Shown here: positions 1-6,153 of the stretch, piece after piece
Layout: the number at the start of each line of letters is the position of its first letter
How positions within the stretch are numbered: the first letter of the stretch is position 1
From: Candidatus Desantisbacteria bacterium CG1_02_49_89
Lineage (GTDB): Bacteria > Desantisbacteria > UBA1551
DNA length: 10,905 nt
Reading direction: 5' to 3'
Assembly: GCA_001871075.1 (NCBI GenBank)
Contig: MNUP01000056.1
Span: 1-10,905, forward strand
Translations under genes and position numbers: made by a program
Notes under the pieces: generated by a model
The model's database searches: none
Seen by the model: only the letters and a program-made list of their open reading frames with translations
Told to the model about the DNA's origin: nothing

Positions 1-1
1 A

Positions 2-2572
2 AGGACGTTTTTGTGCGACCTGGGATCGGGTTTTGCCTGTTACAGGCAGGGAGAAGATGTTGAGATAAACGTGAAGGCGGTGAACCAGGGGAGTGAAAGC
101 CAAAAACTGCAAGTCAAAATGCAAATTTCAAATTGCAAAATGCAAAATGTATATGAAGAAACAGAAGAAGAGACGCTGGAAGCGGGAAGGAGCACAAACC
201 TGACGTTCACGTGGAAGGGAGGGAAATTTGACAGCGACCTGTATAACATAAAGGTAACGCTTTATTCCGGCAACAAGACAATTGACGCGATGGAAAGCGG
301 ATTCACTGTCTGGGACGAGAACATAATAAAGAACGGTATCCCGGTCACGATGGAAAACAATTATTTCAGGGTTGGAGAAAAACCGTTCTTTGTTTGCGGC
401 ACGAATTATACCGGAGTAGTATTCGTTTCAAACGCTGAAAACCCGTGGGTATTGGAGCAGGATTTCAGGAAGATGCAGGATTCTGGTTTAACCTGCATAA
501 GGGTCCTGCATTTCGGGATAAAGAATTTCTTCCCGGATTTCCTCAAGCCGAAGGAAAAAGTGATGCGCAGGCTTGACGCGCTTGTCCAGCTGTGCCAGAA
601 GCATAAGGTAACTCTGCTCCAGACAGTGCACGACTGGCTTGAGGTGAACGTTTCGGACAAGGACCTCAACGCTCAGAAGGAATTCTGCAGAATGCTTTCC
701 GAACGCTACAAGGGTGTTCCCGGGATACGCTGGGACATACAGAACGAACCGTCCTGGAGCTCATATGATCCCAGGCCCACACCCGACATAAACCGCGAAT
801 ACAACACTTTCTTGGCTGAAAAATATACTACAGCGGAAAACTGGCAGGAAAAATGGGGGGATGAAGCAAAAGGGGAGTTCGGCAGCCTGAAATTCGACGC
901 GAAATGCGGCCAGAACTGGGACAATATCAAGGCGTATGACCTGCGGCTTTTTCGAAGACGGCTGTTCCAGCGGTGGATAGACGGTAATTTCCAGGGGCTT
1001 ACGGCATCCAGAAGGTATAACATAGACGTTAGCGGGGCAGAGGCATATGACCAGGTCCTGTGGGAGAACATTGACGCCACCGCCATCCATTTCTACGATT
1101 CGTGGAAGGATTTCCCCCAGCGCCTGAAATACGCTGACCAGCGTTACAGGGGCATCCCGTTCGGGGACGAGGAATTCGGGCAGAAGGTGCACCCGGCATG
1201 GGGCGGCAGCGGTCCAGCGACCCCGAAAGTTTTTCCTCCGGCGATAGACCACTTCCTGGCGCTGGGGCATTACACCCTGGGCTTGGGCGGTTACGGGCTT
1301 CTGAACTGGGACTGGAAAGATATGCAGGAATGCCTGTTCCTTTGGGGTTTGAACTTCAACGACAGGCTTGTTTCAAAGCCAACGCTTACCGCGTTCAGGA
1401 ATATGAGCCTGCTATTCAGGACCTTGCAACCCGTATATGAAGCGCCTGAGGTTTATTTTGTAATACCTGACAGCCACAGGCTTGGCGCAAAGGCGGAGAT
1501 CATAGAGCGGGTAATACTGAACGGGCTGAAACTTCTTATAAGCACGCACCTGGATTTCGGCGTGATAAACGAATTCAACCTGAGCAGGCTGCCGAAAACC
1601 GCTAAGGTCCTTATGTACCCGGTCCCGTTCTGCCCTGAAGACACGGCATACAGCCTTGTCAGGGATTTTGTGAAGAAAGGCGGGACGCTCTATGTCTCCG
1701 GGGATATTTCCTTTGATGACCGTAGGCGGCGCACCCGGACCCAAAGGCTGTCTGAGCTATGCGGGGTGGAGTTCCAGGAAGAGAACTACCAGAATATAAG
1801 TTATTCCACGGGAAGCGCGGAGCAGGTAAGCGGGGCAGGCCTTGTTTCGTATCAGGGGTACCCCTGTATAAAGGTGAAACCCAAAACCGCAAGGAATTTG
1901 GGCGGCAGCGTTATTTTTGAAAATAAATTAGGTTCAGGCAGGGTTTTGTACGTGACTGATCCCTATGAACTGCACGCCAGGGAAAACAGCCTGTATAAGT
2001 TCTTTTTGAAATGGGCAGGGGTGCAGAGGAATGAAATTACTCCTGACAATCCAAAAATACACTTTTTCAGGGTTCCGCTTACGGACGGCGGAACAGCTTA
2101 TGTAATGATGAACGCGGATGAGGCGACACAGGATATTTCTTTCAAGCACGGCGATATAAATCTTGCGATGACGCTTGGCAGGTACAAATCCGGGCTTGTG
2201 GCGATCGCGAAAGACGGAAAAATATTCGCTTTGGAAACATCGGGTAAAATAAAGGCGGGTAATGATATAATAGCGGATTTCACTGGCCAGGGTATGGCGT
2301 TCTCCCTTGACAGCGAAGACATCCGCTCAAGTTCAGCAGTCGTGCTTATGCCTGTCCAGGCAGGAAAATTCTCCCTGAAATGCAAAGAAAACCTTACCGT
2401 TGAATTCGGAGAAGTCCGTTCCGGCAAATGGCAGGTTTTTAATGTAGCGGCAGGGCTTGTCCCTGCCTTATCCATTTCCCCTGACCAAACCGACTGCCAC
2501 TTTCTGTTTTGCGCGGGATCCGAACAGGCCAAATGGCGTGCTGCGTTCGAAAAATTCGTCAACCTTGAATGA
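2..2572 (+). CDS. Glycoside hydrolase, clan GH-A-like barrel with GH42-like C-terminal domains (5'-truncated)
   Basis: The frame is open to the left edge, so the gene starts upstream; the in-frame TTG at 11 has no ribosome-binding context. Numbering here counts that TTG as residue 1. Residues 1-105 look like a beta-sandwich accessory domain. A TIM-barrel-like region starts near GTNY (130-133). It contains IQNEPSW with N245-E246-P247, the usual acid/base motif of clan GH-A, and GDEEFG at 385-390, where E388 is the likely nucleophile. From about 454 (SKPTL) the protein resembles the Rossmann or trimerisation domain of GH42 beta-galactosidases; AKVLMYP at 531 and the GGTLYVSG strand fit that fold. 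The last 250 residues are beta-rich. A retaining glycosidase acting on a plant- or algal-type polysaccharide is inferred; substrate and exact family (GH5, GH42 or an unclassified relative) cannot be settled. Base composition matches the 1126-residue gene downstream. Confidence 0.8.
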   Translation, partial: RTFLCDLGSGFACYRQGEDVEINVKAVNQGSESQKLQVKMQISNCKMQNVYEETEEETLEAGRSTNLTFTWKGGKFDSDLYNIKVTLYSGNKTIDAMESGFTVWDENIIKNGIPVTMENNYFRVGEKPFFVCGTNYTGVVFVSNAENPWVLEQDFRKMQDSGLTCIRVLHFGIKNFFPDFLKPKEKVMRRLDALVQLCQKHKVTLLQTVHDWLEVNVSDKDLNAQKEFCRMLSERYKGVPGIRWDIQNEPSWSSYDPRPTPDINREYNTFLAEKYTTAENWQEKWGDEAKGEFGSLKFDAKCGQNWDNIKAYDLRLFRRRLFQRWIDGNFQGLTASRRYNIDVSGAEAYDQVLWENIDATAIHFYDSWKDFPQRLKYADQRYRGIPFGDEEFGQKVHPAWGGSGPATPKVFPPAIDHFLALGHYTLGLGGYGLLNWDWKDMQECLFLWGLNFNDRLVSKPTLTAFRNMSLLFRTLQPVYEAPEVYFVIPDSHRLGAKAEIIERVILNGLKLLISTHLDFGVINEFNLSRLPKTAKVLMYPVPFCPEDTAYSLVRDFVKKGGTLYVSGDISFDDRRRRTRTQRLSELCGVEFQEENYQNISYSTGSAEQVSGAGLVSYQGYPCIKVKPKTARNLGGSVIFENKLGSGRVLYVTDPYELHARENSLYKFFLKWAGVQRNEITPDNPKIHFFRVPLTDGGTAYVMMNADEATQDISFKHGDINLAMTLGRYKSGLVAIAKDGKIFALETSGKIKAGNDIIADFTGQGMAFSLDSEDIRSSSAVVLMPVQAGKFSLKCKENLTVEFGEVRSGKWQVFNVAAGLVPALSISPDQTDCHFLFCAGSEQAKWRAAFEKFVNLE
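107..150 (+). repeat. GCAAA/AAATGC-type low-complexity segment inside the hydrolase gene
   Basis: Short words such as CAAAATGCAAA, CAAATTGC and GCAAAATGCAAAATG recur within 44 bases. The segment reads in frame as KMQISNCKMQN, unlike the surrounding codon use. It resembles A-rich TGCAAAAT repeats that are scattered through some uncultivated bacterial genomes. It could equally be a normal beta strand that happens to use A-rich codons. Confidence 0.35.
2444..2467 (+). repeat. GTAG-headed palindrome inside the 3' end of the hydrolase gene
   Basis: GTAGC is followed by a perfect 7-base stem, GGCAGGG at 2449-2455 and CCCTGCC at 2461-2467, with loop CTTGT. The head GTAGCGG is identical to that of the intergenic palindromes at 2734, 9578 and 9889. 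It is read in frame as VAAGLVPA (residues 812-819), about 35 residues before the stop. It is interpreted as a REP-like element sitting in coding DNA. Confidence 0.55.
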
Positions 2573-2594
2573 TTTCCCCTCCGCCCGCCCATTT

Positions 2595-2618
2595 GTAGGG
2601 GCTCAATTTATTGAGCCC
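2595..2618 (+). repeat. GTAG-headed palindrome, arms GGGCTCAAT/ATTGAGCCC
   Basis: GTAG at 2595-2598 is followed by arms 2599-2607 and 2610-2618, perfectly complementary with a 2-base centre TT. A variant with a damaged left arm is at 9643-9662. It could act as an mRNA 3'-end stem for the hydrolase transcript, but no T-run follows, so intrinsic termination is doubtful. Confidence 0.7.
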
Positions 2619-2620
2619 GC

Positions 2621-2641
2621 GTAGGGGCGACCATGGTCGCC
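2621..2641 (+). repeat. GTAG-headed perfect palindrome, core GGCGACC/GGTCGCC
   Basis: GTAGG leads directly into a fully self-complementary 16-mer (2626-2641) centred on CCATGG. It begins 3 bases after the preceding palindrome, so the two are arrayed head to tail in the same orientation. Confidence 0.65.
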
Positions 2642-2650
2642 CAATCTTTC

Positions 2651-2703
2651 GTAGGGCAAACCTTTCCGAAGGTCCGCCAATTTTGTTAGGCGGAAGGTTT
2701 GCG
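2651..2703 (+). repeat. Compound branched palindrome, copy 1
   Basis: GTAG at 2651 precedes outer arms GCAAACCTT (2656-2664) and AAGGTTTGC (2694-2702). Between them sit two further possible stems: CCTT/AAGG (2661-2664 with 2669-2672, competing with the outer arm) and TCCGCC/GGCGGA (2673-2678 with 2689-2694). A near-identical copy lies at 9721-9772, and two shortened derivatives of the TCCGCC part lie at 9799 and 9847. Confidence 0.7.
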
Positions 2704-2704
2704 G

Positions 2705-2727
2705 GTAGTCGCAGGCTTTAGCCTGCG
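2705..2727 (+). repeat. GTAG-headed palindrome, arms CGCAGGCT/AGCCTGCG
   Basis: GTAG at 2705-2708 and one T precede perfect 8-base arms at 2710-2717 and 2720-2727 around a TT centre. The flanking TGAT on the right also follows the related palindrome at 9617-9634. Confidence 0.65.
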
Positions 2728-2733
2728 TGATAT

Positions 2734-2757
2734 GTAGCGGTCCCGATTTATCGGGAC
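2734..2757 (+). repeat. GTAG-headed palindrome, arms GTCCCGAT/ATCGGGAC
   Basis: GTAGCG at 2734-2739 is followed by perfect 8-base arms (2740-2747, 2750-2757) around TT. The trailer AATTC and an adjacent CCC-TTT hairpin are shared in layout with the copy at 9889-9910, whose arms differ. Confidence 0.7.
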
Positions 2758-2760
2758 AAT

Positions 2761-2781
2761 TCTCCCTTTTATAAAGGGAGA
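2761..2781. repeat. Hairpin TCTCCCTTT/AAAGGGAGA
   Basis: Nine-base perfect arms (2761-2769, 2773-2781) enclose a 3-base loop, directly after the AATTC-type trailer of the preceding palindrome. A looser equivalent follows the palindrome at 9889. No T-run follows the right arm. Confidence 0.6.
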
Positions 2782-2825
2782 CGATAGAGGGATTTACTTC
2801 TCGAATTTCATAGAAAAATAAGAGG

Positions 2826-2892
2826 AATAAGAACCTTCGTTCCACTCAGAACCTTGTTTTTCGTTGGTGAAGTCGTGGGAATGTCAAAATAA
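2826..2892. repeat. 67-base dispersed repeat, copy 1
   Basis: This stretch matches 10780-10846 at 66 of 67 positions; the difference is C against T in the word CCTTCGTTYCACTC. It contains the words CAGAACCTTG and GGTGAAGTCGTGGG. It encodes no credible protein. In both copies it is followed within about 30 bases by an A+T-flanked GGCTGTCCCTATTTT hairpin. Confidence 0.85.
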
Positions 2893-2916
2893 AAAATGGT
2901 GGCTGTCCCTATTTTT
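2893..2916. terminator. Degenerate terminator-like hairpin after repeat copy 1
   Basis: This is the counterpart of the perfect hairpin at 10856-10878, with substitutions in the left arm (AAAATGGTG instead of AAAATAGGG) and the same CTGTCCCTATTTT right half. One mismatch and one G-T pair remain in the stem, and a T-run follows. Terminator function is inferred and weak. Confidence 0.35.
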
Positions 2917-2955
2917 AAAAGAATATATAGGTTAAAATAAACTTGTGCCATAAAA

Positions 2956-2988
2956 GTTGCGAGTAGGTTGCGAGTAGGTTGCGAGTAG
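2956..2988. repeat. Three perfect tandem copies of GTTGCGAGTAG
   Basis: The 11-base unit repeats at 2956, 2967 and 2978 without a mismatch. The array lies 34 bases upstream of the restriction-modification start codon. One unit is close to one DNA helical turn, so the copies would face the same side and could be a regulator-binding array. No convincing -35/-10 pair was identified nearby. Slippage-generated repetition without function is the alternative. Confidence 0.75.
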
Positions 2989-3013
2989 TATTGAGATTGA
3001 TTATTTTTAAACC

Positions 3014-3018
3014 GGAGG
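3014..3018 (+). promoter_or_regulatory. Ribosome binding site for the restriction-modification gene
   Basis: GGAGG sits 4 bases before the ATG at 3023, which supports that start even though the frame contains other possible starts. Confidence 0.75.
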
Positions 3019-3022
3019 CAAA

Positions 3023-6000
3023 ATGCTGAAAGCATATTTTGCAGAAATATTTAAGACTGCAAATCAAGGAGACGCAAGAGAAGAAAGTTTTTATCCTACT
3101 CTCAAGAAGCTACTTGAGGCATATGCTAATTCAGTCAAAAAATCGGGTATTCAGGTAACATCCTTGCCAAAAAAGACAGAAGCCGGAAATCCAGACTTCA
3201 GAATATGGGATGGTAAACAGCATATAGTAGGATATATTGAAGCAAAAGCGCCAAATATTGAATATCTGGACCAAGTAGAAAGCTCAGAACAACTGGAGAG
3301 ATATTTAAGAATATTTCCTAACGTAATCCTCACCAATTTTTTTGAATTCAGGCTTTACAGAAACGGAATTTTAACAGACAGAGTTCTTGTGGCAAGGTCG
3401 AATAACCTTTTTAAGCTTAAAACTATTCCGCCCGTTGAAAAGGAAACAGAATTCTTAAATTTGCTTGAAAAATTCTTTTCTTTTTCTTTACCTCAGGTTT
3501 ATAACGCCAAAACACTGGCTGTGGAACTTGCAAAGAGGACACGATTTTTAAGAGATGAGGTAATCGCAGAGCAGTTGAAAGAAGAAGAATTCTCAGAAGA
3601 TAATTATATTTTTGGTTTTTACAAAGCATTTAAGAAATATCTCATAAGCGGTCTTTCAAAAGAGGATTTTGCCGATCTTTATTCCCAAACTATTACTTAT
3701 GGTCTTTTTGCGGCTCGCACTCGTACAGAAAATACATTCAATAGAAAGCTTGCTTATGACAATATACCATCAACCATCGGAATTTTACGAGATCTTTTCA
3801 AATTTATTTCCCTTGGAAATATACCGCAACAAATGGAGTGGATAATTGACGATATCTCAGAAGTTTTATCAGTTACTGACGTCAAAAAAATACTCCATCA
3901 ATATTTTCACGAAGGCAAAGGTAAAGATCCTATAGTTCATTTCTATGAAACTTTTCTTACTGAATATGACCCAAAAACAAGAGAAAAAAGAGGCGTTTAT
4001 TACACACCGGAACCGGTTGTTTCCTATATCGTTCGTTCTTTGCATAAGGTTTTAAAAGAAAAATTTAATAGAGCAGAGGGTCTTGCAAACGAAAAAGTTA
4101 CTATTTTAGACCCTGCAGCAGGAACACTTACGTTTTTAACAGAAACAGCTAAAGTTGCATTGGAAGAATTTATTTCTAAATACGGTGAAGGAGGAAAAAG
4201 TAAATTTATAAAGGAGCATATACTTAAAAACTTCTTTGCTTTTGAATTAATGATGGCTCCTTATGCTATAGGGCATTTAAAAATGTCTTTTCTATTAGAG
4301 GAACTCGGTTATAAATTGCAAAAAGATGACAGGTTCAAACTTTACCTAACCAATACATTAGAAATGGAAGAGTTATCAGAGACTGCACTTCCTGGTATGG
4401 CTTCTCTTTCTGAAGAATCCCACCTTGCAGGAAAAGTAAAAAAAGAACAACCAATTCTTGTTATTCTCGGGAATCCTCCGTATCATGGTCATTCTTCCAA
4501 TGTCGGAAAATGGATTTCTGATGAAATCAAGGTATATTATCAGGTAGACAGGAAACCTCTTAATGAAAGAAATTCTAAATGGCTTCGAGATGACTACGTG
4601 AAATTTATTCGTTTTGCTCAATGGAAGATAGAACAGGCAGGAGAAGGTATTTTGGGATTCATTACAAATCATAACTATCTTGATGCTCCCACCTTTAGAG
4701 GAATGCGTCAATCATTAATAAATAGTTTTAATGAAATTTATATTTTAGACTTACATGGAAGTAGTCAGAAAAAATTAAAAGGTAGTTCTAAAGACGAAAA
4801 TATTTTTAAAATTGAACAAGGAGTAGCAATTGCTATTTATATAAAGAAAAAAAATTCAAAAGAATCTAATGTCTATCATTCAGAGCTCTGGGGATTAAGG
4901 AATGAAAAATTCGAATTGCTTTCTAATAATGACATTTATAAAACGAAATGGAAGAAATTATCTCCAAAATCCGAATCTTATCTTTTTATCCCAAGAAATG
5001 AGAAGCTTTTAGGAAAATATGAAGATTATTTGAAAATAACTGACATTTTTCCTACAAATAGCGTGGGTATAGTTACTGCAAGAGACGAGTTTGTTGTTAA
5101 TTTTGACAAAGAGAAGCTCAAACGCAACATAAATCTTTTTTGTGATGAAAAAATGACTGACGAGATTATAGCTAAAACTTTTCACTTTGAAAATAAAATG
5201 GATTGGTTAAAACAAGCAAGGCAGGAACTAAGGAAAGATGAAGATTGGAAAGATACAGTTACTCAAATTTTATATCGTCCATTTGATATTCGCTGGATTT
5301 TATATCACGATTCAGTGGTTGAACGTTCTCGTAAAGATATAATGGGACATATGTTACAGGAAAATTTGGGATTAATAACTTGTCGTCAACAAAATCAAAT
5401 AGGATTTTGTCACGCATTAATTGCAAAAGATATAATAGAAGCATGCGTTGTTTCAAATAAAACAAGAGAAATAAATTATCTTTTTCCACTTTATCTATAT
5501 CCCAAAAAAGAGAGTTTCAAGAAGCGAGCTTCAAGTAATATTATGATGCTTTTTGAACCCGATGTAGGTTATGGAGAAAAGAAATCAAATTTATCTTCAG
5601 TGTTGATTGAGCAATTAATAAAAGATTACAAAAAGACACCAGAGCCAGAACAGATTTTATATTATATTTACGCAGTGCTATATTCAGAAATTTACCGCAA
5701 GAAATACGCCGAATTTTTAAAAATGGATTTTCCAAGGATTCCATTTACAAAAGAATATAAAGTATTTGAGAAAATGTCTAAGATGGGTGAAAAACTTGTT
5801 GATATGCATCTGCTCAAATCAAAAGAACTTGATTCACCGGTTGCCAGATTACAAGGCAAGAATGATAATAAAATTGAGAAAGTTAAATATGACGAGAAAG
5901 AAAATAGAGTTTATTTTAATAACCTTCAATATTTTGAAGGAGTTAAAAAAGAAATCTGGGAATATCAGATAGGCGGTTATCAAGTTTGCGACAAATGGTT

Positions 6001-6136
6001 GAAGGACAGAAAAGAAAAGTCTTTATCACTTGAAGAGATAAAATACTATTGCAAAATAGTGACATCTCTGGAAAAGACAATAAAAATCCAGGAAGATATT
6101 GATGAAATTTATCCAGAAATAGAAAAAAGCCTTTAG
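3023..6136 (+). CDS. Single-polypeptide restriction-modification enzyme (Type IIG-like, Type ISP-like specificity domain)
   Basis: The 1037-residue protein should both methylate adenine and cut DNA. An N-terminal PD-(D/E)XK nuclease is visible as P57-D58 and E73-A-K75 (NPDFRI, YIEAKAP), followed by the strand LTNFFEFR. A helical linker leads to an N6-adenine methyltransferase: GVYYTP at 324-329 (motif X region), DPAAGT at 363-368 (SAM-binding motif I) and NPPY at 484-487 (catalytic motif IV). The C-terminal third, with IFPTNSVGIVTARD (675-688), YRPFD (751-755) and LFPLYLYP, resembles the Type ISP (LlaBIII-like) specificity domain. The ATPase/helicase domain between nuclease and methylase in true Type ISP enzymes is absent, so a Type IIG-like mode is inferred. 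The gene appears intact. It is markedly A+T-rich beside its neighbours, which suggests horizontal acquisition. The next gene starts 17 bases after its stop. Confidence 0.9.
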   Translation: MLKAYFAEIFKTANQGDAREESFYPTLKKLLEAYANSVKKSGIQVTSLPKKTEAGNPDFRIWDGKQHIVGYIEAKAPNIEYLDQVESSEQLERYLRIFPNVILTNFFEFRLYRNGILTDRVLVARSNNLFKLKTIPPVEKETEFLNLLEKFFSFSLPQVYNAKTLAVELAKRTRFLRDEVIAEQLKEEEFSEDNYIFGFYKAFKKYLISGLSKEDFADLYSQTITYGLFAARTRTENTFNRKLAYDNIPSTIGILRDLFKFISLGNIPQQMEWIIDDISEVLSVTDVKKILHQYFHEGKGKDPIVHFYETFLTEYDPKTREKRGVYYTPEPVVSYIVRSLHKVLKEKFNRAEGLANEKVTILDPAAGTLTFLTETAKVALEEFISKYGEGGKSKFIKEHILKNFFAFELMMAPYAIGHLKMSFLLEELGYKLQKDDRFKLYLTNTLEMEELSETALPGMASLSEESHLAGKVKKEQPILVILGNPPYHGHSSNVGKWISDEIKVYYQVDRKPLNERNSKWLRDDYVKFIRFAQWKIEQAGEGILGFITNHNYLDAPTFRGMRQSLINSFNEIYILDLHGSSQKKLKGSSKDENIFKIEQGVAIAIYIKKKNSKESNVYHSELWGLRNEKFELLSNNDIYKTKWKKLSPKSESYLFIPRNEKLLGKYEDYLKITDIFPTNSVGIVTARDEFVVNFDKEKLKRNINLFCDEKMTDEIIAKTFHFENKMDWLKQARQELRKDEDWKDTVTQILYRPFDIRWILYHDSVVERSRKDIMGHMLQENLGLITCRQQNQIGFCHALIAKDIIEACVVSNKTREINYLFPLYLYPKKESFKKRASSNIMMLFEPDVGYGEKKSNLSSVLIEQLIKDYKKTPEPEQILYYIYAVLYSEIYRKKYAEFLKMDFPRIPFTKEYKVFEKMSKMGEKLVDMHLLKSKELDSPVARLQGKNDNKIEKVKYDEKENRVYFNNLQYFEGVKKEIWEYQIGGYQVCDKWLKDRKEKSLSLEEIKYYCKIVTSLEKTIKIQEDIDEIYPEIEKSL

Positions 6137-6144
6137 AAATAAAA

Positions 6145-6150
6145 GGGGGA
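6145..6150 (+). promoter_or_regulatory. Ribosome binding site for the 1126-residue exported protein
   Basis: GGGGGA lies just before the ATG at 6154, inside the 17-base gap after the restriction-modification stop. An out-of-frame ATG at 6150 is ignored because it opens no long frame. With so little room, transcription probably comes from within or upstream of the preceding gene. Confidence 0.55.
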
Positions 6151-6153
6151 TGA

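Larger units (their letters stand above)
2573..2925. repeat. Palindrome-rich intergenic repeat block A
   Basis: This stretch carries no credible gene. From left to right it holds five GTAG-headed palindromes, one CCCTTT/AAAGGG hairpin, one copy of a 67-base dispersed repeat and a degenerate terminator-like hairpin. Several units recur in the gaps at 9535-9977 and 10706-10905. Small open frames on either strand translate these repeats and are not genes. The first hairpin starts 22 bases after the hydrolase stop codon. Confidence 0.8.

Noticed and set aside
2603-2845. Minus-strand open frame with a KLADLRKGLPY-like peptide, and a similar one at 9591-9959
   Set aside because: The shared peptide comes from the compound palindrome present in both gaps, not from homologous genes.
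2909-2955. A sigma-70 promoter for the restriction-modification gene among TATATA and TTAAAAT words
   Set aside because: No -35-like hexamer sits at acceptable spacing from either; in A+T-rich DNA such words are not informative.
2956-2988. CRISPR array
   Set aside because: The units are 11 bases with no spacers, and no cas-like genes are nearby.
4189-4205. GEGGKSK in the restriction-modification protein resembling a Walker A motif
   Set aside because: It falls in a variable loop between methyltransferase motifs I and IV, with no hydrophobic strand before it and no Walker B or helicase motifs; no ATPase domain is present.
4847-4854. Run of eight A residues in the restriction-modification gene as a phase-variation tract
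   Set aside because: Runs of this length are common in A+T-rich genes, the frame is intact, and nothing else suggests switching.
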